Assembly (NCBI GenBank): GCA_046758465.1 | Contig: JBHIAG010000009.1 | Location: 1-39,248, forward strand | Direction: 5' to 3' | DNA from: JBHIAG01 sp046758465 | Lineage (GTDB): Bacteria; Acidobacteriota; Terriglobia; Acidiferrales; 2-02-FULL-67-57 | DNA: 39,248 nt | Part shown: positions 32,662 through 39,248 of the stretch, piece after piece | Layout of the letters: each line of letters begins with the position of its first letter | Numbering within the stretch: the stretch's first letter is position 1 | Notes under the pieces: generated by a model | The model's database searches: none | Told to the model about the DNA's origin: nothing | What the model saw: only the letters and a program-made list of their open reading frames with translations | Program-made: the position numbers and the translations under genes

Positions 32662-34116
32662 TCAGAACCCCGCCTGGCAACCGGTGAAGTCCAACGTCTC
32701 AACCGTAGTGGTAGCGTTCGGGGTGGCGGCGAGCGCGCCGCCTGAAGAGTCCAGGGTAGCGATGAGCTCGGCCGGGGAGCAGTTCTCCAAGCCGCCGCTG
32801 GAGGGCACACTGGCGCGCGCACTGACTTTGTAGTTGACCGCACCTGTCGCGGGCGCCGCATAGGTGGTTCCGTCAGACGAAAAGGTGCCGACGCTCGGGT
32901 TGCTGGCCGGAACGAGAAGCGTGTAGGTGGCGCAATTCGTGTTGACGGGGCAGGTGGCATCGGACGCTGTGGCCACGTTCGGCGTCGAGTTGCCCAGCAG
33001 CGGGATGCTTACCTCCACCGCACTGCCGCCCTCCGGGGTCGCGGTTTGTAAGGCGCTGAGGGCGATATCGGCACTGGTGGCCGTACTCCCTGTCGAAGTG
33101 GTCAGCGTACCGGTCAGCGTCCCCGGCCCGGTGTCGGTCCCGGTTTCGGGCTCGAGCGGGATGTCCCCCAGGCTCGTTCCCACCGGCACGGCGAAGGTGA
33201 TGGTAGCGTTGTAGGTCACACCACTGCCGTCGATGGCCGTGGCGACGATGTCATAGTTGCCCTCCGGCAGCGGGCAGAAGTTGAAGTTGCCGTTGGCATC
33301 GGCGCGGGTTTGCATGATGACGCGGTCAATCCCCCCGGCATCGGGCTGCTCGGCGGCGACCAGCACCGTGCCGCCCGCGATGGGGTTGCCGGTGGTGGTG
33401 TCCACCACGCGTCCGCTGATCGCCCCCTGGGCCAGGCTGACCTCGCCCGCATGCAGCGACGGAAGGAGCCGAAAGAGGTTGCCGCCCTGCACCACAATTG
33501 AAGCGCAGGCGTTGAAGTCGATGTTGACGTCTACGGCCTCACCCGCCTCGACGGTGAGGGCCCCACCCGCAATCTGCCCCGGCGGAATCTTGATGCCCGT
33601 GTTGGCTTCGCTTGAAAGCTTGAGTCGGTGGAGGCTGCCGTCAGCGAGCTCGACGCAGTTGAACCCCTGACTCCCGCAGTTATTCTGCCCGGGTGTTGGC
33701 GTGCCCGAGGCCGGATTGTTGCTGAGCAAGATGAAGCGAATCTGCTGATACTGTCCCACCGGCAAGCCCGACGTCGAACCTAGCAATGCCAGCGTGCAGC
33801 CCGTAGGCGCCCCCAGGAGGTCAACCTGTTGCGGCGCATCGGCCAAGCCCGGCGTGAGGTCTTGCCAGCCGCCAGCCTCCGGCTGGGCGCCGGCACTAAT
33901 GTGAGCCCTTACATCGGTAACCGTAATCCAGATGTGACGGAACGCCCCGGGTGCAAACCGGCAGGTGGGCGGGTCGCTCAGCGTGGTCGTCACCACTCCC
34001 GACACGCTGGTACTGACCTGTGTGCTACTACCGCAGCCCACCAGTCCCACCAGTACAGCCAGTGCTAGCAGAAGTGGGAGCCCGCGCGCCTCGCGCGTCG
34101 GATTTCGCAATGTCAC
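32662..34116 (-). CDS. Lipoprotein with DUF4382 and carboxypeptidase-regulatory-like domains
   Basis: With GTG 34116 the protein has 484 residues. GGGGAGAG just upstream and a promoter that would be inside any longer frame fix this start. It has a lipoprotein signal: basic head, then LPLLLALAVLVGLVGC with the lipobox Cys at 28. Next is a DUF4382-like domain (HIWITVTDVRAHISA..WQDLTPG..DLLG..GQYQQIRFILLSNN), then a carboxypeptidase-regulatory-like fold (GAISGRVVDTTTGNPIAGGTVLVAAEQ..NGNFNFCPLPEGNYDIVATA). A Thr/Ser-rich, Cys-containing tail closes it. It is likely an outer-membrane or periplasmic lipoprotein; function is unknown. Confidence 0.85.
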   Translation of the reverse strand: MTLRNPTREARGLPLLLALAVLVGLVGCGSSTQVSTSVSGVVTTTLSDPPTCRFAPGAFRHIWITVTDVRAHISAGAQPEAGGWQDLTPGLADAPQQVDLLGAPTGCTLALLGSTSGLPVGQYQQIRFILLSNNPASGTPTPGQNNCGSQGFNCVELADGSLHRLKLSSEANTGIKIPPGQIAGGALTVEAGEAVDVNIDFNACASIVVQGGNLFRLLPSLHAGEVSLAQGAISGRVVDTTTGNPIAGGTVLVAAEQPDAGGIDRVIMQTRADANGNFNFCPLPEGNYDIVATAIDGSGVTYNATITFAVPVGTSLGDIPLEPETGTDTGPGTLTGTLTTSTGSTATSADIALSALQTATPEGGSAVEVSIPLLGNSTPNVATASDATCPVNTNCATYTLLVPASNPSVGTFSSDGTTYAAPATGAVNYKVSARASVPSSGGLENCSPAELIATLDSSGGALAATPNATTTVETLDFTGCQAGF

Positions 34117-34137
34117 CCTCTCCCCTCTACGAACGCT

Positions 34138-34167
34138 ACCGTAGCGAGCAGGTTGCCTCGAAGTCAA
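34138..34167 (-). promoter_or_regulatory. Promoter of the DUF4382 lipoprotein gene
   Basis: TTGACT (34162-34167), 18 bases, TACGGT (34138-34143) on the minus strand. It places the transcript start about 15 bases before the GTG. Confidence 0.6.
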
Positions 34168-34231
34168 TAGGACGTTGGTACTAGGAGTACCTGCGGGCGC
34201 GCTGTGCCGTGCTGCTTTCGTTCAACCCAAA

Positions 34232-35188
34232 CTACGGCTGTCTGCGGCGGCGCAACCAGTCCCGCAGAGCGGGACGGGTGGGCAGGGAGGGCTGCGCGCC
34301 GGGTCGCGTAACCGCAAAGGCCCCGGCGGCGGCGGCAAACCGCGCCGCCTCGACAACTGACTTCCCTTCCAGCAAGGCCACCGCCAGCGCCCCGTTGAAG
34401 GCATCTCCCGCGGCGGTCGAGTCCACGGCCTGTACCCGCAGCGCCGGAATATGGGTCATCCGCCCGCGCAGCTCGCCCACCAGCGCACCACGCTCGCCCA
34501 GCTTCAGGATGGCTGCCTGCGGACCTAGCGCCAGAAGCCGGCGGCAGAGGTCTTGCGCTCGCGTCGAGCTCAGCCGGCCAGGACGCCCCGAACGTTCGGG
34601 GCCAGCGACCACGGGAGCTTCGGTTTCATTCGCAGTCAGAATCGGAATGTGTCGCAGCAGCCGGCGCGGCAGGCGGCGCGCGGGGGCGGCGTCGAGAATG
34701 AGCGGAATCCGGCGGCGGGCAGCAAACTCAACCACGTAGGCCACGACGGGAAGCGGAATCTCGAGTTGCACCAGGATGACGCCGGCGGCGGCCAGTTGCC
34801 GGTGGCAGCGCTTGAGGTCGGCCACCGTCAGCCGCCGGTTGGCGCCGGGACTCACCACAATGGCGTTCTGGCCAGCGGCGTCGGCAACGACGAAGGCCAT
34901 CCCAGAGGGCGCGTCGGCAGCCGTCAGCAGGTGGGAGACGCGGACGCCGGCGGCGCGCAGGTTCCTGCGCAAGCGAGCGCCGAAGCCATCCCGGCCCACC
35001 TTGCCGATAAACAGCGTCCGCGCTCCCAGGCGCGCTGCCGCCACCGCCTGGTTGGCGCCCTTGCCGCCGGAGAAGATTTGAAAGTGAGCGTCGGTAACAG
35101 TCTCACCCGGCCGGGGCAGGCGCGGCACGCGGAGCACGAAGTCGGTGTTGATGCTGCCAACAACGACGACGATGGATTGGGGGTTCAC
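34232..35188 (-). CDS. rbsK: Ribokinase-type PfkB sugar kinase
   Basis: The 318-residue protein starts VVVVGSINTDFVLRV and has SGGKGANQAVAAARLGA (40-56), and the family's second signature around DSTAAGDAFNGAL with catalytic Asp262. It phosphorylates ribose or a similar furanose; the substrate is inferred from similarity. Residues 196-202 (GPERSGR) come from a GAACGTTC palindrome inserted after ANETEAPVV. The tail (PALRDWLRRRRQP) is encoded by a CCCGCAGAGCGGG element. The GTG start has no good ribosome site; it lies 18 bases after the carbamate kinase gene and probably shares its transcript. Confidence 0.85.
   Translation of the reverse strand: MNPQSIVVVVGSINTDFVLRVPRLPRPGETVTDAHFQIFSGGKGANQAVAAARLGARTLFIGKVGRDGFGARLRRNLRAAGVRVSHLLTAADAPSGMAFVVADAAGQNAIVVSPGANRRLTVADLKRCHRQLAAAGVILVQLEIPLPVVAYVVEFAARRRIPLILDAAPARRLPRRLLRHIPILTANETEAPVVAGPERSGRPGRLSSTRAQDLCRRLLALGPQAAILKLGERGALVGELRGRMTHIPALRVQAVDSTAAGDAFNGALAVALLEGKSVVEAARFAAAAGAFAVTRPGAQPSLPTRPALRDWLRRRRQP
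34259..34275. repeat. In-frame palindrome, CCCGCnnnGCGGG family, at rbsK 3' end
   Basis: GTCCCGCAGAGCGGGAC is read on the minus strand as PALRD, near the C-terminus. Confidence 0.8.
34585..34602. repeat. In-frame palindrome, GAACGTTC variant, inside rbsK
   Basis: GCCCCGAACGTTCGGGGC is identical to the copy in the S55 gene, but read in a different frame, as GPERSG. Confidence 0.85.
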
Positions 35189-35206
35189 GCGGATAGGGGA
35201 ACCCGC

Positions 35207-36262
35207 TTAGCCGGCTTCGGCGACGCGGCGTGGGGGAACGGCGCGGGCGGCGTGGGGGGAGAGAATCCGCGTACCGGTCTTGCCGGCGAGCGCTTCGGCC
35301 AGATCGGCGGGTGAAGTGATGACCACGAGTTGCCCGCCGTTGTTCAAAAAGGCCAAAGCCGCTTCGATTTTGGGCCCCATGCTGCCCGGCGGGAAGTGGC
35401 CTTCGGCCAGGAAGCGCGCGGCTTCCTCCACGGTGAGGGAGTCGAGGAAGCGCTCGCCGGGCTGGCGGAAGTTAAGGGCCACGCGGTCAACGCTGGTAGA
35501 GATGACAAAGAGCTGGGCAGCGAGGGCGGTGGCGAGCAGGCTGGAGGCGCGGTCTTTGTCAATCACCGCCTCCACTCCCTGCAAGTGCTCCCCCGAAGTT
35601 TCGGGGCGGCGGATGACAGGGATGCCGCCGCCGCCGACGGCGATGACGACGCTGCCGCTCGCCAGACACTGCTGGATGGCTGGCAGCTCGACAATCTCGC
35701 GTGGCGCGGGCGAGGGCACCACGCGGCGGAAACCGCGTCCGGCATCCTCGACGATGGCCCAACCGAGCTCCCGTGCGCGCCGCTCGGCCTCCTGGCGCGG
35801 GTAGAAGGGGCCAATCGGTTTCGTCGGCTGCTGGAAGGCAGGGTCGTCGGCAGCGACTACGACCTGCGTGACCACGGTAACCACCGGGTGTGCCAGGTGG
35901 CGCCGGCGCAGCACGTTCGCGAGCACCTGCTGCAACAAGTAGCCCACACTTCCCTGCGTCTCCGCGCCGCAGAAATCCAGCGGCAGCGGCGGCACCTGGG
36001 CGGACGCCAGTTCCGAACGCAGCAGCGCGTCGCCCACTTGCGGGCCATTGCCGTGGGTTACCACCACGCGGTAGCCAGCGGCGACGATGTTGGCAATCCC
36101 CTCGCAGGTCTCCTCAGCGTTGCGCAGCTGTTCTTCGATGGTCCCGGACTCGCCTTCACGCACCAGCGAGTTGCCGCCAATGGCAATGACGGCCGTGCGG
36201 CCAGACGGACGCCCGTAGGGGCGCGCCAGCCCGCCAGAACTCGGAACAGGTCGCTCCGTCAT
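35207..36262 (-). CDS. arcC: Carbamate kinase
   Basis: This enzyme transfers phosphate between carbamoyl phosphate and ADP, giving ATP in the catabolic direction. The 351-residue protein has AVIAIGGNSLVREGE, VVVTHGNGPQVGDALLRSELA, SVVIAVGGGGIPVIRR, AVIDKDRASSLLA and HFPPGSMGPKIEAALAFL, all family blocks. An N-terminal extension of about 22 residues is probably an over-long start. In the middle, RRPETSGEH is read from a CCCCGAAGTTTCGGGG palindrome. The gene overlaps the carbamoyltransferase gene by four bases (ATGA), so the pair is coupled. No arginine deiminase is in the window. Confidence 0.92.
   Translation of the reverse strand: MTERPVPSSGGLARPYGRPSGRTAVIAIGGNSLVREGESGTIEEQLRNAEETCEGIANIVAAGYRVVVTHGNGPQVGDALLRSELASAQVPPLPLDFCGAETQGSVGYLLQQVLANVLRRRHLAHPVVTVVTQVVVAADDPAFQQPTKPIGPFYPRQEAERRARELGWAIVEDAGRGFRRVVPSPAPREIVELPAIQQCLASGSVVIAVGGGGIPVIRRPETSGEHLQGVEAVIDKDRASSLLATALAAQLFVISTSVDRVALNFRQPGERFLDSLTVEEAARFLAEGHFPPGSMGPKIEAALAFLNNGGQLVVITSPADLAEALAGKTGTRILSPHAARAVPPRRVAEAG
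35591..35606. repeat. In-frame palindrome, GAAGTTTC variant, inside arcC
   Basis: CCCCGAAGTTTCGGGG (one imperfect pair) is read on the minus strand as PETSG. Confidence 0.75.
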
Positions 36263-37254
36263 CGCGCTTCTCCCAGCAACGCCAGCAGCATCGCCTTCTG
36301 GATGTGCAAGCGGTTTTCCGCCTGGTCATAGATGATCGAGCGCGCCGAGTCCATCACCTGGTCGGTTACCTCTTCGCCCCGGTGCGCCGGCAGGCAGTGC
36401 ATAAACACGGCATCGGGCCGGGCTTCGCTAAAGAGCTTCGCATTCACCTGGTAGGGCGGGAAGACCTGGCGACGTTTCTCCCGCTCGGCCTCTTTGCCCA
36501 TACTGGTCCAGACATCGGTGTAGACGGCCGCGGCGGCGCGTACTGCTTCGCGGGGGTCGTGCACGAGCAGGATGTGCGCAGCGGTTTCGGGGGCAATCTC
36601 GCGCGCCTGTGCCAGCACCGCGGGCACGGGCTCATAGCCCGGCGGGGTGGCGATGACCAGCGTCACGCCAAGCCGGGCCGCGCCCAGCGCCAGCGAGTGG
36701 CAGACGTTGTTGCCATCGCCGAGGAAGGCGACGCGCAACCCTTCCAGGCGCTGCTTGTGCTCGCGCAAGGTCAAATAGTCGCCCAAGGCCTGGCAGGGAT
36801 GGTAGAGGTCGGAAAGAGCGTTGATGACGGGAATAGTGGCGTTGGCCGCTAGCTCCCGGACGGTGTCGTGAGCGAAGCTGCGAATCGTGATGGCGCTGAA
36901 CCAGCGCGCCAGGTTGCGGGCCACATCGCCGACCGCCTCGCGCGTGCCGAGCCCGATTTCCTGCGGACCCAAGTAGATCGCCCCGCCACCCAACTGCTCC
37001 ATCCCCAGCTCAAACGTTACGCGGGTGCGCAGCGAGGGCTTTTCAAACAGCAGCGCCAGGCTCGAACCCGCAAGCGCGCGGGAAAAGCGTGCGGGCTTGC
37101 GCTTGACCTCTTGCGCCAGGTCGAGCAGGAAGTGCACCTCGGCAACGCTGAGATCGCCGAGGGTCAGCAGGTCGCGCCCGGCGAGCGCCGCGGCGGCGCG
37201 GCCGCTGCGCCGATTGCTTCGGACAACACCACGAACGGCAGTGAGCTTGGGCAC
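36259..37254 (-). CDS. argF: Ornithine carbamoyltransferase
   Basis: It forms or splits citrulline from ornithine and carbamoyl phosphate. The 331-residue protein has the carbamoyl-phosphate site SLRTR (74-78) in FEKPSLRTRVTFELGMEQLGG, HPCQALGDYLTL, and FMHCLPAHRGEEV (284-296), whose HCLP motif binds ornithine. About 25 residues lie ahead of the usual start (LLTLGDLS), so initiation may be further in. It can work in arginine synthesis or, paired with the overlapping carbamate kinase, in citrulline breakdown. The adjacent cyclic-DPG-synthase-like gene lies 15 bases upstream. Confidence 0.93.
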   Translation of the reverse strand: MPKLTAVRGVVRSNRRSGRAAAALAGRDLLTLGDLSVAEVHFLLDLAQEVKRKPARFSRALAGSSLALLFEKPSLRTRVTFELGMEQLGGGAIYLGPQEIGLGTREAVGDVARNLARWFSAITIRSFAHDTVRELAANATIPVINALSDLYHPCQALGDYLTLREHKQRLEGLRVAFLGDGNNVCHSLALGAARLGVTLVIATPPGYEPVPAVLAQAREIAPETAAHILLVHDPREAVRAAAAVYTDVWTSMGKEAEREKRRQVFPPYQVNAKLFSEARPDAVFMHCLPAHRGEEVTDQVMDSARSIIYDQAENRLHIQKAMLLALLGEAR

Positions 37255-37269
37255 CGGGAACTCCTCGAC

Positions 37270-38625
37270 TCAGGCGACGACCGCCTGCCCCGGTTTGATC
37301 GGGGCACGGTGCTGGTCGGTGAAGCGGCGCAGGCCATCCTGGAGGCCGGGCCGGGTGCGCTCCTCCACATCGTAGGTGACACGCAGGGAAGGCACGGTAA
37401 GGTGGAGCAGGCGCGCCAGGTCAACGGGCGTAGCGACGAGCACCAGATCGCAGGGGGTGCGCTGGATGGTTTCGCTCAGTTCGCGCATCTGCTCTCGCCC
37501 GTAGCCCATGGCGGGCAGCTCGGCGCCCAGGTGGGGATAGCGCCGGTAAATTTCTGCGATGGAGCCCAGCGCATAGGGCCGCGGGTCGACAATCGTACGC
37601 GCGCCAAACTGCCGCGCCGCCACCGTCGCCGCACCGTAGGCCATCTCACCGTGGGTGATGGTCGGGCCATCCTCGACCACGAGGACCGCCTTGCCTTTGA
37701 TCTGCTCGGGTGCCGGGACCGAAACCACGCAGGCGGTCTCGACCAGGGTCGCCGCGGGGTTGCGCTGGCGCGCGTTCCGCCGCACCGTCGCCACCGCCTC
37801 GGCGGGCGCTGTGTCCACTTTGTTGATCACAATGACGTCCGCGCGCAGCAGGTTCACTTCGCCGGGAAAGTAGGTCAACTCGTGGCCGGCGCGGTGGGGA
37901 TCGGCCACGACGATTTCCAGGTCGGAGCGGAAGAACGGGGTGTCGTTGTTGCCGCCATCCCAGAGGATGAGGTCCGCCTCTTGCTCGGCCTGGCGGAGGA
38001 TGGCTTCGTAGTCAATGCCGGCGTAGACCACTGTGCCGCGCACCAAATGCGGCTCGTACTCTTCGCGCTCTTCAATCGTGCATTCGTGCCGGTCAAGGTC
38101 CTCGTGCGCAGCGAACCGCTGCACCCCTTGCCGCGCCAGCTCCCCGTAGGGCATCGGGTGACGCACCACCACCAGCCGCCAACCCAGTTCCTTCAACACG
38201 CGTGACACGTAGCGCGACACCGGGCTTTTGCCCGCACCCGTTCGCACCGCGCACACCGACACCACCGGCACCTGCGCCTTCAGCATTGTTGGCTCCGTGC
38301 CCAGCAGCAGGAAGTCGGCGCCCGTCGCCAGCACCCGTGCCGCCACGTGCATGACCTCGAGGTGCGAAACGTCGCTGTAGGAAAACACCACCTGCTCGAT
38401 GCGCTCGCGCTCGATCAGGCTTTCCAGCCCATCTTCGGGCAGGATGGGAACGCCGCGCGGATAGCGCGGCCCGGCCAACTCGGGCGGGTAGATGCGTCCC
38501 GCGATGTTGGGGATTTGGGCGGCGGTGAACGCCACCACCTCGTACTCCGAGTTATCGCGGAAGCGCAGGTTGAAGTTGTGGAAATCTCGCCCGGCGGCAC
38601 CAAGGATAAGAGTGCGTTTGGCCAT
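37270..38625 (-). CDS. Cyclic 2,3-diphosphoglycerate synthase-like GTPase
   Basis: The 451-residue protein matches the cpgS family in length and layout. An N-terminal Rossmann region (RTLILGAAGRDFHNFNLRFRD) is followed by a P-loop VRTGAGKSPVSRYV (Gly-Lys-Ser at 132-134), LILWDGGNNDTPFF, and NKVD (268-271), the guanine-specific motif. Archaeal members make cyclic 2,3-diphosphoglycerate; bacterial members are often annotated as GTPase or CpgS without proof. It heads the four-gene minus-strand run with argF, arcC and rbsK. AGGGG lies about eight bases before the ATG. Function in this context is open. Confidence 0.82.
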   Translation of the reverse strand: MAKRTLILGAAGRDFHNFNLRFRDNSEYEVVAFTAAQIPNIAGRIYPPELAGPRYPRGVPILPEDGLESLIERERIEQVVFSYSDVSHLEVMHVAARVLATGADFLLLGTEPTMLKAQVPVVSVCAVRTGAGKSPVSRYVSRVLKELGWRLVVVRHPMPYGELARQGVQRFAAHEDLDRHECTIEEREEYEPHLVRGTVVYAGIDYEAILRQAEQEADLILWDGGNNDTPFFRSDLEIVVADPHRAGHELTYFPGEVNLLRADVIVINKVDTAPAEAVATVRRNARQRNPAATLVETACVVSVPAPEQIKGKAVLVVEDGPTITHGEMAYGAATVAARQFGARTIVDPRPYALGSIAEIYRRYPHLGAELPAMGYGREQMRELSETIQRTPCDLVLVATPVDLARLLHLTVPSLRVTYDVEERTRPGLQDGLRRFTDQHRAPIKPGQAVVA

Positions 38626-38661
38626 GAACGATCCCCTGGACTACCCTTTGGGTCAACCGCT

Positions 38662-38691
38662 AGTATACCACGCACGCAGCACCGGGGCCAA
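38662..38691 (-). promoter_or_regulatory. Promoter of the cpgS-like/argF/arcC/rbsK operon
   Basis: TTGGCC (38686-38691), an 18-base spacer and TATACT (38662-38667) lie about 40 bases before the cpgS-like ATG. Confidence 0.6.
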
Positions 38692-39248
38692 GACTGTAAG
38701 CTATTGAAAAACTTATAGATAATCATAGGGCCGCTCTTCCGGCCCGTTGGCGCACTGATGGCGACGGAACGCGACGTATCGAACCTTTTCGAGCCGAATA
38801 CCGCCACACCCCAGCACCCCTGACGCCCCCTTCTGACCCCTCCGCGCCCCTGAGTTGAACTTTCCCGGTTGGGCAAGCCAGGGGCCTGCCTGCAGCAGGC
38901 CCGCCGCAGCGGGCAGGCAGGCTTGCCCCCTGCCGCGTCCGCCGGCCGTATTGTCGCGCGGCTAGCGGGGTTGAACCAAAAAAGCGGTGTCAGAAGTGGC
39001 GCGCTCCCTGCCGCTCAACCCCGTGGCTCCGGCCACCGGGCAAGGTAGGCTCGGGCCTCCCGCAGGCCGGCGCCTGGGGGCTCGATGTGCAAGTGGGTGG
39101 CGCGGTTCCCAGCGGCTGCAGCCGCTGGGCTGAACTTTCGCGAAACTTTGCCCCGGCCTCTCGACGCTCCCCTGGCCCCTCCCACCTTGCGCTGTGATTA
39201 GGGTCAGATACATGTGAGACAGCAAGTTGGGTAAGCTGGGGCCTCAGA
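38692..39248. other. 550-bp non-coding tail with palindromic repeats
   Basis: No convincing gene was found to the window end. A long hairpin at 38871-38928 pairs GGGCAAGCC with GGCTTGCCC around CCTGCCTGC and GCAGGCAGG. Further inverted arms (GGGGTTGA near 38968 and TCAACCCC near 39017) follow. CCCAGCGGCTGCAGCCGCTGGGCTGAAC-like sequence at 39108-39135 belongs to the 4682/20771 family. The last 50 bases, with GGGTCAGATACATGTGAGAC, I could not assign. Confidence 0.6.

Noticed and set aside
36868..38205. A 445-codon plus-strand frame
   Set aside because: It is antisense to argF and the cpgS-like gene, both of which have unmistakable motifs.
39190..39248. Possible mobile element end (GGGTCAGATACATGTGAGAC)
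   Set aside because: Too short and at the window edge; no transposase or second end is visible.

Overview
The window is 39,248 bp of GC-rich, densely coding bacterial chromosome. It has two tRNA-type genes, no rRNA, no recognisable transposase and no CRISPR array. Several points suggest a diderm, Acidobacteriota-like bacterium, probably read from an environmental assembly: lipid A genes (lpxD, lpxA, an LpxL-type acyltransferase), a Pkn-type serine/threonine kinase fused to TPRs, a DUF4382 lipoprotein, an S55 peptidase, an EPSP synthase resembling the class II type, and many short interspersed palindromes of the GTCATTCTGAGCGAAG and GGCTAAAGCC kinds. The phylum is an inference, not a proof.

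Layout. 1-5.8 kb (+): 3' end of an ispA-type prenyl synthase, a three-part acyl ligase/ACP/PlsC fusion, tlyA and nadK. 6-8.5 kb (-): an APC permease, a receiver-PilZ protein and tRNA-Lys(UUU). 8.6-13.9 kb: a DUF72 gene facing a large kinase-TPR gene. Between them is an exact 450-bp tandem duplication that doubles a small basic, Trp-rich ORF. A tRNA-Glu-like gene with an abnormal anticodon arm lies upstream of the kinase. 13.9-20 kb: lpxD, a cupin gene, lpxA, an LpxL-type acyltransferase, a methyltransferase, a methyltransferase fragment and an alpha/beta hydrolase. 20-22.3 kb: a double-GNAT gene riddled with in-frame repeats, and nrdR with a duplicated 3' tail. 22.3-25.9 kb (+): a tight ECF sigma/anti-sigma/membrane/DUF4097 operon. 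26-34 kb: aroA between two long interspersed repeats, an S55-domain protein, a beta-propeller protein, a DUF429 protein and a DUF4382 lipoprotein. 34.2-38.7 kb (-): an apparent operon of a cyclic-2,3-DPG-synthase-like GTPase, ornithine carbamoyltransferase, carbamate kinase and a ribokinase-type sugar kinase, with a recognisable promoter.

The most unusual feature runs through the whole window. Short perfect palindromes (cores GAAGCTTC or GAACGTTC, and the CCCGCnnnGCGGG type) sit between genes and also inside at least eight or nine coding sequences. They are always in frame, and the core palindromes are free of stop codons in every frame. Other points worth checking are the 450-bp duplication with its small ORF, the tRNA-Glu-like gene, the nrdR tail copy and the ECF membrane cassette.
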